NCBI RefSeq assembly: GCF_019750675.1
Contig: NZ_JAIEOF010000030.1
Location: 1-46,657, forward strand
Origin: Methylobacterium sp.
GTDB lineage: Bacteria; Pseudomonadota; Alphaproteobacteria; Rhizobiales; Beijerinckiaceae
DNA length: 46,657 nucleotides
Direction of reading: 5' to 3'
Positions 1-7,367 of this stretch are shown piece after piece. A program made the position numbers and the translations under genes. The notes beneath the pieces are model-generated. The model saw only the letters and a list, made by a program, of their open reading frames with translations, did not search any database and was not told the DNA's origin. The first letter of the stretch is position 1. Each line of letters starts with the position of its first letter.

Positions 1-454
1 GAGCCGGGCGCCTGCCGTCGCGAAGCCCGTCTTGCCGGCACCCCGGCAGGCCTTGCAAATCTCAGCGTGGCCAAGAGCGGCGTCACACCGGATTCCCTCT
101 GACGCGTCGAACTCGTTGGACGGTGTGCGGGAGCGAGGCGGCGGCGCTTCACCGGGTGTGGTCGAGCCGAGCCGGCCAGGGTTCACCCTGCGTCCTGACG
201 CACGGCCGCGGCCCGTGGGCCTCTGAGATGGGCGTGTCTATCCGGGGCGCCCGGGACCACCGCAACGGCGGGATCCGGGTTTCTTCCCCGCCGCCTGACG
301 GCGGCTCCTCGCGGAACAACAAACCCGTCCCCCGCCGTCCTCCGCTGCGCTGCGGCCTGCCAAGGCAGGTGCGGCGCCGGGACGCCTCCGGCTCACCGAC
401 CGCCATCGAGGCCCCGACGGCGCGGCCGAGAGCACCGGAACGAGGATCATGACC
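1..454. other. Upstream non-coding region
   Basis: I see no convincing gene here. All open frames are short, arginine/proline-rich and typical of GC-rich shadow frames. The second half contains copy A of the structured repeat described separately. The region should carry the promoter and leader of the DUF736 gene that starts at 455. Confidence 0.5.
276..357 (+). repeat. Structured dispersed element, copy A
   Basis: The outer stem pairs CGGGTTT (276-282) with AAACCCG (321-327). It encloses a GCCGCC-TGAC-GGCGGC hairpin (290-305). Nine bases later comes the conserved box CCTCCGCTGCGCTGCGG (339-355), followed by a further small hairpin with arms near 355-367. Copies B and C share the layout. The outer stem here has different bases from theirs but still pairs, so the pairing itself looks conserved. 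It lies about 98 nt before the DUF736 start. Confidence 0.7.
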
Positions 455-826
455 ATGGCGACCATCGGCACCTTCACCCGCACCGAGAACGGCTTCACCG
501 GCAGCATCACCACCCTGACCATCCAGGCCACCAAGGTCGCGATCGTGGAGGAGAGCCGCGGCGGCGAGCACGCGCCGACCCACCGGATCTTCCTCGGCAA
601 GGCGGAGATCGGCGCCGGTTGGGCCAAGCGCTCGAGCGAGGGGCGGGACTACATCTCGCTCAAGATCGACGATCCGAGCCTGCCGGCTCCGCTCTTCGCC
701 GGCCTGTTCGCGGAGGAGGACGGCCGCACCCACTCGGTGATCTGGTCCCGCTCCACCCCGAAATCCGACCAGCCCTCGAAGAGCCGCTCCGAGGGTCGCT
801 CGAACGCGCGCGGTCGCCGGAACTGA
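455..826 (+). CDS. DUF736 family protein
   Basis: A 123-aa protein opening MATIGTFTRTENGFTGSI, the typical start of DUF736, a small single-domain family common on alphaproteobacterial plasmids and integrative elements. The fold region covers about residues 1-100 and ends in a basic Ser/Arg tail (SRSEGRSNARGRR) that could contact nucleic acid. No biochemical role is established for the family. An ATG at 449 lies only 3 nt after GAGG (442-445), whereas the ATG at 455 has 9-nt spacing and matches the family start, so I chose 455. It is the first gene after repeat copy A, in the predicted leading region of transfer. Confidence 0.85.
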   Translation: MATIGTFTRTENGFTGSITTLTIQATKVAIVEESRGGEHAPTHRIFLGKAEIGAGWAKRSSEGRDYISLKIDDPSLPAPLFAGLFAEEDGRTHSVIWSRSTPKSDQPSKSRSEGRSNARGRRN

Positions 827-841
827 ACCGAGGCCATCGCC

Positions 842-863
842 GCCCCGCCCGGCCGGGCGGGGC
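842..863. repeat. 22-bp perfect GC palindrome
   Basis: The core CCCCGCCCGG/CCGGGCGGGG is perfectly self-complementary over 842-863. It lies 16 nt after the DUF736 stop and 29 nt before the next start. It has no T-run, so it is more likely a processing hairpin, attenuator or weak terminator than a classical intrinsic terminator. Confidence 0.5.
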
Positions 864-891
864 CGCTCCAACGCCGCACGGAGACACGGAA

Positions 892-1140
892 ATGGCTTTC
901 GCCTTCGACACGCTCGGATATTCTAAGACCCTCCGCGCGGCCGGCATCTCGCCGAAACAGGCCGATGCGCATGCCGAGGCGGCCCGGGAGTTCATCATGC
1001 ACGAACTCGTCACCAAGGACGATCTGCGCACCGCCATGGAGCTTCAGACGCTCCAGATGACGGTGCGCCTCGGGGGCATCGTCGCGGCTGGCTTTGCTGC
1101 GGGCTTCGCTGCGCTCGCGGCCCTCATCAAGCTGACCTGA
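892..1140 (+). CDS. Small helical membrane-anchored protein (DUF1640-like)
   Basis: An 82-aa protein. Residues 1-58 are helical and charged (TLRAAGISPKQADAHAEA, then HELVTKDDLRTAMELQTLQM). A single hydrophobic segment follows at about 61-79. The layout resembles coiled-coil DUF1640-type proteins (helical head, TM tail), here much shortened. Function is unknown. The start at 892 follows the SD-like CGGAGACACGGAA; the open frame extends upstream to 619 but that part reads like non-coding sequence. It follows DUF736 by 65 nt on the same strand. Confidence 0.65.
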   Translation: MAFAFDTLGYSKTLRAAGISPKQADAHAEAAREFIMHELVTKDDLRTAMELQTLQMTVRLGGIVAAGFAAGFAALAALIKLT

Positions 1141-1267
1141 AGGGCAGCTCTCAGCCGCCGCCGCGCCTGGCACGGCGCGGCGGTGGTTGGAGGATGAGGC
1201 CGGGATGAATCCCGGCAAAGGCAGTGCCGGAGTCGGAGTGAGCCGGGGCGGGGTGACGGGAGATCAG

Positions 1268-1286
1268 GCCGGAGAGAGGCTCCGGC
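1268..1286 (+). promoter_or_regulatory. AGAGG-loop hairpin 1, upstream of ardC
   Basis: GCCGGAG (1268-1274) pairs perfectly with CTCCGGC (1280-1286) around loop AGAGG (1275-1279). It ends 22 nt before the ardC start. Two other genes (3906 and 4834) have hairpins with the same loop, different but compensated stems, and nearly the same distance to the ATG. Confidence 0.65.
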
Positions 1287-1308
1287 GCCCGTCGCGAAAG
1301 CTCCGCCG

Positions 1309-2328
1309 ATGGCCCGCCGCCCGTCCTCATCCCGGAAACCGTCTTCCGCGCGCGCCGACACCGCTCCAGCCCCACGCGTCGACCTGTACCAGCGCATCAC
1401 CGACACCATCGTCGCCCAGCTCGAGCAGGGCCGGGTGCCGTGGGTGCAGCCGTGGGGCGATCTGCCCGGCACCGCCGCCGTCGGCATGCCGCGCAACGCG
1501 GCGACGAACCGGGCGTATTCCGGCATCAACGTGATGTTGCTCTGGGCCAGCGGCACCGCCCTGGCCTACCCGACCCAGCGCTGGCTTACCTTCAAGCAGG
1601 CACTCGGGCTCGGGGGCTGCGTCCGCCGGGGCGAGAAGGGCACGCCCGTGGTCTACGCCGACCGCTTCACCCCGGAGCAGGAGCGCGAGCGGGCGCAGCA
1701 GAACGGAGAGGAAGCGCGCTCGATCGCCTTCCTGAAGCAGTACACGGTGTTCAACGCGGCGCAGTGCGACGGCTTGCCGGAGGATCTATACGTTCCGCCC
1801 CCGCCCGCGCGCGAGGATCTGATCGAGCCGCGTTTCCGCGCGCTGATGCAGGCCAGCGGCCTGACCATCCATCTCGGCGGCCAGATGGCGTTCTACCGCC
1901 CGGCCGACGACGCGATCGTCCTGCCGCCGCCGCAGGCCTTCCACGAGCCGGTGAACTTTCACAGGACCGCGGCGCACGAGATGAGCCACGCGACGGGAGC
2001 AGCCCATCGGCTCGCCCGCGACTTCACCGGCCGCTACGGCAGCGAAGGGTACGCGCGCGAGGAGTTGGTGGCCGAGATCTCGGCGGCCTATGTCTGCGCC
2101 AGCCTCGGGATCGTTCCGACCGTGCGCCACGCCGACTACATCGCCACATGGCTGGACGTGCTGCGCTCGGACCCCCGCGCCATCGTCCAGGCGGCGGGCT
2201 TGGCCAGCCGCTCGGCCGACTGGCTGCTCGGTCACCTTCCGGCCGATCTGGCCCTCGGCGATGGCGCTACCGCCGACGGCGGCGAGGAGGGAGCGGCCTC
2301 GGCCGAGCCCGAGCGGGAGGCGGCCTGA
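1309..2328 (+). CDS. ardC: ArdC-type antirestriction protein
   Basis: A 339-aa protein with the two-domain ArdC layout. The N-terminal ssDNA-binding domain (about residues 23-150) includes NRAYSGINVMLLW and RRGEKGTPVVYADRF. The C-terminal metallopeptidase-like domain has HEMSH at 223-227 and EELVAE at 251-256 as probable zinc ligands. In the family, ArdC (from plasmid pSA) protects incoming single-stranded DNA during conjugation. The predicted nick at 18556/18557 places this gene in the leading region, which fits such a role. It is preceded by an AGAGG-loop hairpin. Its stop TGA shares one base with the ATG of the next gene, suggesting translational coupling. Confidence 0.92.
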   Translation: MARRPSSSRKPSSARADTAPAPRVDLYQRITDTIVAQLEQGRVPWVQPWGDLPGTAAVGMPRNAATNRAYSGINVMLLWASGTALAYPTQRWLTFKQALGLGGCVRRGEKGTPVVYADRFTPEQERERAQQNGEEARSIAFLKQYTVFNAAQCDGLPEDLYVPPPPAREDLIEPRFRALMQASGLTIHLGGQMAFYRPADDAIVLPPPQAFHEPVNFHRTAAHEMSHATGAAHRLARDFTGRYGSEGYAREELVAEISAAYVCASLGIVPTVRHADYIATWLDVLRSDPRAIVQAAGLASRSADWLLGHLPADLALGDGATADGGEEGAASAEPEREAA

Positions 2329-3314
2329 TGCGCTTCAAGTCCTGGCCCCGGCCCACACCCTTCGAGGACACGCCGCGCAAACGCGCGGCCTACCGGCGCA
2401 AGAGGGAGCGCGAGCAGGCAGCCTTGCCGCTGTTCGCCCCGGCCATCGCCGAGCGCCAGCTCTGTGTGGCCGAGGAGATGGTCCGCCGCACCGGCCAGTG
2501 GGAGCGCCAGCAGCAGGAGGGACGCCGGCAGCGGGCCGCGTCCTGGCGCCGGGTCCGCGCCCGCCTGTTCGCCCTCGAGGGCGCCCGGCGCCGCGCGATC
2601 CGGGCGCTGTGGCGGGTCTGCCCGTATCCGGCCGACCCGAGCTACTTCGGCACCCTGCTCCATGAGATCGCGACCGGCCGGATCGATCCGGAGCGGCCGC
2701 CTTGGGGGGCGGCACACGCGCTGAATCCCCGCACGACGCCGAACCCGGCGGGCTTCGCCGAGGCGTTCCGGCAGATCGGCCAGCGCACGGTCGGCGGTGG
2801 CCGGAAGACCGTCGGCGCCGACGAGCGGCTGTTCTGCGGCAATCTCGGCTCGGGAATCCTGTTCCTGACCACGCGCGTACGGCTGATCGAGCCGAATGAG
2901 AGCTTCTACACCTCGTCGAGCCATCGCCTGCGCGACAGCCATGTCGGGAGCAGTGGGCATTGGGCCGACATCGAGGTGCGCGGCCCCTGCTCGGATGAGG
3001 AGTTCCGCCGGATCACCCGGTTGGCCCGGGCTGCCGACACCCGGCCGGTGGTCATGCGGCGCATCGACCCGATCGCCGGTCGGCCCGGCCGGGAGATCGA
3101 GCGCTCAGCGCCAACGGTCACTGGCGCTGACGCCGATCTTCCGGCCTTCCAGGCGCGCCAGTTCGATCGCGACCTGCGTCCAGAACCAAATCCGCCGTCC
3201 GAGCGGGCGCCGGGCCCGATGGCGGGCGATGTAATAGGCGTTGCTACCATGGCGGCGAAGCAGGACGCGGGCTCGTGCCCGTACCCGGGTCCATCGCCGA
3301 ACCCGCCGCCGTAG
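2328..3314 (+). CDS. Hypothetical protein coupled to ardC
   Basis: A 328-aa protein of unknown function. Residues 15-95 are strongly basic and helical, with many Arg/Gln. A folded-looking region follows at about 100-250, with GGGRKTVGADERLFCGNLGSG near its middle. The last ~65 residues are Pro/Gly-rich and look unlike the rest. That tail overlaps a minus-strand ORF (3105-3350) that reads as more protein-like, so the original stop may have been lost. The start ATG overlaps the ardC stop by one base. I recognise no domain with confidence. Confidence 0.7.
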   Translation: MRFKSWPRPTPFEDTPRKRAAYRRKREREQAALPLFAPAIAERQLCVAEEMVRRTGQWERQQQEGRRQRAASWRRVRARLFALEGARRRAIRALWRVCPYPADPSYFGTLLHEIATGRIDPERPPWGAAHALNPRTTPNPAGFAEAFRQIGQRTVGGGRKTVGADERLFCGNLGSGILFLTTRVRLIEPNESFYTSSSHRLRDSHVGSSGHWADIEVRGPCSDEEFRRITRLARAADTRPVVMRRIDPIAGRPGREIERSAPTVTGADADLPAFQARQFDRDLRPEPNPPSERAPGPMAGDVIGVATMAAKQDAGSCPYPGPSPNPPP

Positions 3315-3350
3315 CGGACACTTCATGATCGTAGCGCAGGCGCGGATCAA
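3105..3350 (-). CDS. Small basic hypothetical protein
   Basis: An 81-aa protein with a TTG start. The segment ARVLLRRHGSNAYYIARH followed by IWFWTQVAIELARLEG resembles a widespread small alphaproteobacterial family with the pattern RHG..A...A..RA......W..I..AI..L (recalled from memory, not searched). It partners the upstream ORF at 3347-3547, whose TGA overlaps this start in a TTGA junction. The gene overlaps the 3' end of the plus-strand gene 2328-3314 by 210 bp in antisense. Translation could instead begin at the ATG nine codons in. Confidence 0.5.
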   Translation of the reverse strand: MIRACATIMKCPLRRRVRRWTRVRARARVLLRRHGSNAYYIARHRARRPLGRRIWFWTQVAIELARLEGRKIGVSASDRWR

Positions 3351-3547
3351 GTGCCTGAATCCGAGGGCGCGCTGTCCGGAGGGCGCCAGCCAAGAATGTC
3401 GAGAATACGACCTAAATTGAGCAATGAACGAGTAAAGTAAGGCTCGTGCTTGCGCTGGTCGTGCTCAGACTTGATCTGTAGGTAGACGCTTCCAAGCTCG
3501 GTGAGATCCAGCGGACGAGCTTCGGCGGGATCTTGTGACGGCTCCAT
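3347..3547 (-). CDS. Small hypothetical protein, first of a minus-strand pair
   Basis: A 66-aa protein reading MEPSQDPAEARPLDLTELGS, then a helical stretch with IKSEHDQRKHEPYFTRSLL and ILDILGWRPPD. Its composition (Asp, Glu, Lys, Ile, Tyr) is unlike the Arg/Pro-rich shadow frames of this window. The ATG at 3547 has GGGGCAG upstream; the frame also extends to a GTG at 3661. The stop overlaps the start of the downstream ORF by 4 nt. Function is unknown. Confidence 0.45.
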   Translation of the reverse strand: MEPSQDPAEARPLDLTELGSVYLQIKSEHDQRKHEPYFTRSLLNLGRILDILGWRPPDSAPSDSGT

Positions 3548-3861
3548 CGGCTGCCCCACCGCAGGCCCGTGTCCGCGGTACGCCCCCGCAAACGAGCCTC
3601 GACCACCCACAGCCGGGGAGTTGGAAAACCGTGACAAGACGGTCCCTACGACCTTTAGCACCGGGGCGCCTGGACATGCGTCGCAGGCTCCCCGACCCGA
3701 AGGGTCAAGGATTCCGGTGCCGCAACGGCCGGCACCAACCGCTTGTCATGGGGTTTCCACGCCCCAGGGCGGCGCGTACCGCCCCGCGACCATGATAGGC
3801 GCCTGCCCGGCCTCATTCCAAGAGCCAGAGACGAGCTTTGCCGGGTAGAAGGATCGTCAAG

Positions 3862-3882
3862 GCCGAGAGAGAGGCTCTCGGT
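3862..3882 (+). promoter_or_regulatory. AGAGG-loop hairpin 2, upstream of ORF 3906
   Basis: CCGAGAG (3863-3869) pairs with CTCTCGG (3875-3881), extended by a G-T wobble, around loop AGAGG (3870-3874). It ends 23 nt before the ATG at 3906. The loop and distance match hairpins 1 and 3, while the stem bases differ in a compensated way. Confidence 0.65.
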
Positions 3883-3905
3883 CCCGCGATCCCGAGGAGG
3901 CCGAC

Positions 3906-4169
3906 ATGCCCCAGGCATCGCACTTCACCATGACCCTCGACCTTGCGGTCCAGGATCGCTGCGCCGTTCTCGAAGCGGCGGCCACGCATTTGACCCGCAT
4001 CGGTACGGTCGCGTCGGTCGAGGCGGCCCGCGCCCATCTCGCCGACGACGTGCCGAAGGCCCTCTCGGTCCTGATCGGCCTGCGCAACCTTGCCTGGGCC
4101 GGAGTCACGGCGACGAAGATCGACTGCACGCCCAGCGAGGCCGAAGGCGCCGCCCAGGGCGGGCTCTGA
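3906..4169 (+). CDS. Small hypothetical protein
   Basis: An 87-aa, probably cytoplasmic, helical protein (MTLDLAVQDRCAVLEAA, then HLADDVPKALSVLIGLRNLAW). No family is recognised. The start is well supported by a strong Shine-Dalgarno, GAGGAGG, 6 nt before the ATG. It stands between the minus-strand pair (3105-3547) and ORF 4256 and is preceded by an AGAGG-loop hairpin shared with ardC and the parB-like gene. Shared control with those genes is an inference from the hairpin. Confidence 0.7.
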   Translation: MPQASHFTMTLDLAVQDRCAVLEAAATHLTRIGTVASVEAARAHLADDVPKALSVLIGLRNLAWAGVTATKIDCTPSEAEGAAQGGL

Positions 4170-4189
4170 GACGATCGGCAGACCGATCC

Positions 4190-4247
4190 GGCCTCCCTCC
4201 GAGCACGAGGGAGGCCCTTCGCCCGTGCGGGATCGCCGCGGCGAAGG
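4190..4247 (+). promoter_or_regulatory. Two stacked hairpins, the second masking the SD of ORF 4256
   Basis: The first hairpin pairs GGCCTCCCTC (4190-4199) with its exact complement at 4207-4216. The second pairs CCTTCGCC (4216-4223) with GGCGAAGG (4240-4247). The second right arm contains most of the Shine-Dalgarno AAGGAG (4244-4249) of the gene starting at 4256, so the folded form should reduce its translation. Whether it responds to a signal is unknown. Confidence 0.5.
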
Positions 4248-4255
4248 AGTGAACC

Positions 4256-4714
4256 ATGGCCGAGTACGTGATGACCACCGTGACCATCGGGGGGCTGCTG
4301 AGGGGGCAGGGGGCGGTCGAGGCGCTGATCGAGGCGGCGGGAGCGTATTTCGAGGACGCCGAGATCGGGGTCCGCGACGCCCTGGCCAGGGGCAGCAGCA
4401 TCACGTTCGAGGCCCTCCAGAATTTCGGAAACACCCCCGACCTCGACGCCTTCTGCCGGGCGCACGGCCTGACCTGGCATCGGTCGTGGGTCGCCCAGGT
4501 CGGGCAGTTCGGGGCCGGTCTGGAATACTGGCGCCCTGGCCTGGCGGGGCCGCTCGAGGAAGCCGCCGACGAGGGCGGCACGCCGATGATGACGTTGGCG
4601 GCCCTGAGGCGCTGCCACCAGGGCGGTCAGACCCTGGCCGAGTTGATCGATCGTCTCGGCCAGGCCGACGCCGCCACCGTCCCGCCTCTGAGCTTGGCGG
4701 CGGACAGCGCCTGA
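4256..4714 (+). CDS. Hypothetical protein
   Basis: A 152-aa acidic protein with no signal peptide or membrane segment. Its features include VTIGGLLRGQGAVEALIEAA near the start, the aromatic stretch GLTWHRSWVAQVGQFG at about 79-94, and a helical end (TLAELIDRLGQADAATV). No family is recognised. The start follows AAGGAGTGAACC, a good Shine-Dalgarno that a hairpin can occlude. It lies 119 nt upstream of the parB-like gene on the same strand and may be co-transcribed with it. Confidence 0.65.
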   Translation: MAEYVMTTVTIGGLLRGQGAVEALIEAAGAYFEDAEIGVRDALARGSSITFEALQNFGNTPDLDAFCRAHGLTWHRSWVAQVGQFGAGLEYWRPGLAGPLEEAADEGGTPMMTLAALRRCHQGGQTLAELIDRLGQADAATVPPLSLAADSA

Positions 4715-4785
4715 TCCGGCTCGGCCCGGCCCCGCGGCTCCCCTCCCAGAGGCAGAGGGGGGCTTCGCCTGCGTGAGGGTTTCGA

Positions 4786-4808
4786 GGCTGGGAGAGAGGT
4801 TCCCGGCC
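4786..4808 (+). promoter_or_regulatory. AGAGG-loop hairpin 3, upstream of the parB-like gene
   Basis: The arms 4786-4794 and 4800-4808 form nine pairs, two of them G-T wobbles, around loop AGAGG (4795-4799). It ends 25 nt before the ATG at 4834. It is the longest of the three related hairpins. Confidence 0.65.
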
Positions 4809-4833
4809 GCCCGCACACAGGGACGATGCCACC

Positions 4834-7080
4834 ATGACCAGCCCGAAGGCCACCACCAAGACCGCCGCCAAGATCACGCTGACCGAGGCGACCGCGATCC
4901 CGTTCGAGAAGCTGTCCCTGAGCCAGGCGAACGTGCGCCGGGTGGCCGGGGACATGAGCATCGAGGACCTGGCCGAGGACATCGCCCGTCGAGGCCTGCT
5001 CCAGTCCTTGAGCGTGCGCCCGATCCTCGACGAGCAGGGCCAGGAGACCGGTCGCTACGAGGTGCCGGCCGGCGGCCGTCGCTTCCGCGCGCTCGAGCAC
5101 CTCGTGAAGACCCGGCGCATGACCAAGGGCATGAAGGTTCCCTGCATCGTCCGCCCGGCCGACAGCGCGATCAGCGCGACCGAGGACTCGATCGCCGAGA
5201 ACGCCATGCGCGAGGCCCTGCACCCACTCGACCAGTTCCGGGCGTTCAAGGCGCTCGCCGACGGCGGTATGCCCCTGGCCGACATCGCCGCCCGGTTCTT
5301 CGTGTCGGAGAAGATCGTGACCCAGCGCCTGCGGCTGGCCGGGATCAGCCCGGTGCTGCTCGACGCCTATGCGGCCGGGGAGCTGACCCTGGAATGCCTG
5401 ATGGCGTTCTCCGTCACCGAGGACCAGGAGCGCCAGGTCAAGGTGTGGGAGGCCCTGTGCAAGCGGGGCGGGGTGAGCAACTGGTCGATCCGGCAGGCCC
5501 TGACCGATCGCACGGTGAGCGTGGGGGATGCCCGCGCCCGCTTCGTCGGCGAGGAGGCCTACGTGGCTGCTGGCGGCACCGTCCTGCGCGACCTGTTCGC
5601 CGAGCGCGGCGACGGCTGGTTCCAGGATGCGGCCCTGCTCGACCGGCTGGCCGAGGAGAAGCTGGCTGCCGTCGGCGCGGAGGTGGCCAAGGAGGGCTGG
5701 AAGTGGATCGAGGTGTCGCTGTCGCTGATGACGGGGCGCACCTACGGCTTGCGCATCCTGCGGACCCGCTCCGAGCTGAGCGAGGCCGAGGAGGCGGCCT
5801 TCGAGGCCGCGGTCGCCAGCTACGACGCGCTCAACGACGAGTACGGCTACGGCGACGACCTCCCGGACGAGGTCGCCGAGCGGCTGGCCGCGCTGGAGGC
5901 CGAGATCGCCGAGTACGAGCTGCGCTCCACCATCTACGACCCGGCCGACATCGCGATCGCCGGGGCCTTCGTCAGCCTCGACTACGATGGCCGACCGACG
6001 GTGAGGCGCGGCTACGTCCGGCCGGAGGACGAGCCCGTCGCAGCCCCGGAGAGTGAGGCCGCGGCGGCGGGGGCGGACTCCGAGGCCGACGCCATCGGTG
6101 CGGGCTCCACGGAGGCTGGGGCGGATGGGCGGACCGTCCGACCGGAGCCGAGCGTGATGCGCACGATCATCACCATCGGCGGCGGCTCGGCGTCGTCGAG
6201 CCCCACGGCCGAACCGGAGGAGGCCGACCGGCCGCTCTCGGAGCAGCACCGGACCGAGCTGACCAGCTACCGCACCATCGCCCTGCGCGAGGCTTTGGCC
6301 GACGATCCCGAGGCCGCCTTCATCGCGGTCCTGCACGCCATGGTGATCCGCGTCATCGGCCTCGGCTACCGCACCGGCACCTGCCTCGAAGTCGTGACCA
6401 CCTCGAGCCGGGTCGACCACACCGTGCAAGGCCTCGACGCCTTCCGGCCGGCGACCGCCCTCGATGCGCGGCGCGAGGCCTGGGCCAAGCGCCTGCCGGA
6501 GGACCACCACGCGATCTGGGACTTCCTGATCGCCCTGGCTCCGGAGGAGCGCACCGAGCTGTTCGCGCTCTGCGCGGGCTTGAGCGTCAACGCCATGCAC
6601 AGCCCCTACGACCGGCGTCTCGACGCGCTCCCGCACGCCGACCGGCTGGCCCACCTCGTCGGGCTCGACATGACCCGGGACTGGACGCCGACGGCGGCCA
6701 ACTACTTTGGCCGCGTGACCAAGACCCGGATCCTCGCCGCCATCCGCGAGGCCAAGGGCGAGGACACCGCGCGCCTGCTCGAAGGTCTCAAGAAGGGGGA
6801 CATGGCGCGCGAAGCCGAGCGGCTGATGGCCGGAAGCGGCTGGCTGCCCGAACTGCTGCGCACCCCCGGCTTGAGCGCCGAGCCGGCAGCCGGCCAGAGC
6901 GAGACCGCCGTATCCGACAAGCCGACGGCGACTGAGGATGTCGCGCTGCCGCCGTTCCTCGGCGAAGCCGTGGAGGAAGCCGCATCCGAGCCGAGCGAGC
7001 CGCTTCCGCCCTTCCTCGACGGCGAAGACGGCTCGGCCGACGGAGATCCCGACATGGGGTACGCCATCGCCGCCGAGTGA
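4834..7080 (+). CDS. ParB/RepB/Spo0J-type nuclease-domain protein (long plasmid form)
   Basis: A 748-aa protein. The ParB N-terminal domain (about residues 20-130) has the CTP-binding-type motif GGRRFRALEHL at 80-90 and ENAMREALHPLDQF from 122. A helix-turn-helix follows (about 145-172, LADIAARFFVSEKIVTQRL). The long C-terminus (about 390-748) is partly Ala/Glu-rich and low complexity, then helical. It is far longer than a partition ParB (about 300 aa) and has no parA beside it. It belongs with the long ParB-domain proteins found next to ArdC and Strawberry-notch genes on plasmids, so a role in early plasmid establishment or regulation is more likely than segregation. That role is inferred. 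Confidence 0.85.
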   Translation: MTSPKATTKTAAKITLTEATAIPFEKLSLSQANVRRVAGDMSIEDLAEDIARRGLLQSLSVRPILDEQGQETGRYEVPAGGRRFRALEHLVKTRRMTKGMKVPCIVRPADSAISATEDSIAENAMREALHPLDQFRAFKALADGGMPLADIAARFFVSEKIVTQRLRLAGISPVLLDAYAAGELTLECLMAFSVTEDQERQVKVWEALCKRGGVSNWSIRQALTDRTVSVGDARARFVGEEAYVAAGGTVLRDLFAERGDGWFQDAALLDRLAEEKLAAVGAEVAKEGWKWIEVSLSLMTGRTYGLRILRTRSELSEAEEAAFEAAVASYDALNDEYGYGDDLPDEVAERLAALEAEIAEYELRSTIYDPADIAIAGAFVSLDYDGRPTVRRGYVRPEDEPVAAPESEAAAAGADSEADAIGAGSTEAGADGRTVRPEPSVMRTIITIGGGSASSSPTAEPEEADRPLSEQHRTELTSYRTIALREALADDPEAAFIAVLHAMVIRVIGLGYRTGTCLEVVTTSSRVDHTVQGLDAFRPATALDARREAWAKRLPEDHHAIWDFLIALAPEERTELFALCAGLSVNAMHSPYDRRLDALPHADRLAHLVGLDMTRDWTPTAANYFGRVTKTRILAAIREAKGEDTARLLEGLKKGDMAREAERLMAGSGWLPELLRTPGLSAEPAAGQSETAVSDKPTATEDVALPPFLGEAVEEAASEPSEPLPPFLDGEDGSADGDPDMGYAIAAE

Positions 7081-7367
7081 GGGCCAGGGACGGGCGCGAG
7101 CCCTGCATTCGTGCCCGTTTCGGTCCCGATCTCCGATTGCGTCCTGCATGACCGCGTCGGGGTCGGGGTCAACGGGCAAGCCGTGGGGTTCGTCAACGAC
7201 ACAACCCGGCAACACCGTGAGAGATGGGCGGATGTCATGGCTACACGCTCGCAAGGCTGAATAAACCGGGTCGGTTCACGAGAGTGAGAGGAGGCCGGAC
7301 GGGAGTAAGCCGACAGTTGGACAGAGAAAGTCCTGCGGGTCGGCCGAACCCCGTCAGGAGGCCGTCC
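7081..7367 (+). other. Intergenic leader before the helicase gene
   Basis: No gene is seen here. The Strawberry-notch frame stays open into this stretch from 7224, but the sequence before 7368 does not look coding. GGAC (7320-7323) and GTCC (7331-7334) can form a weak hairpin with loop AGAGAAA 33 nt before the start, possibly a distant relative of the AGAGG hairpins. The gene's Shine-Dalgarno is AGGAGG (7356-7361). Confidence 0.4.

Noticed and set aside
4834-7080. Genuine ParB of a parABS partition system
   Set aside because: The protein is far too long, has no adjacent parA, and no centromere-like repeats were seen around it.
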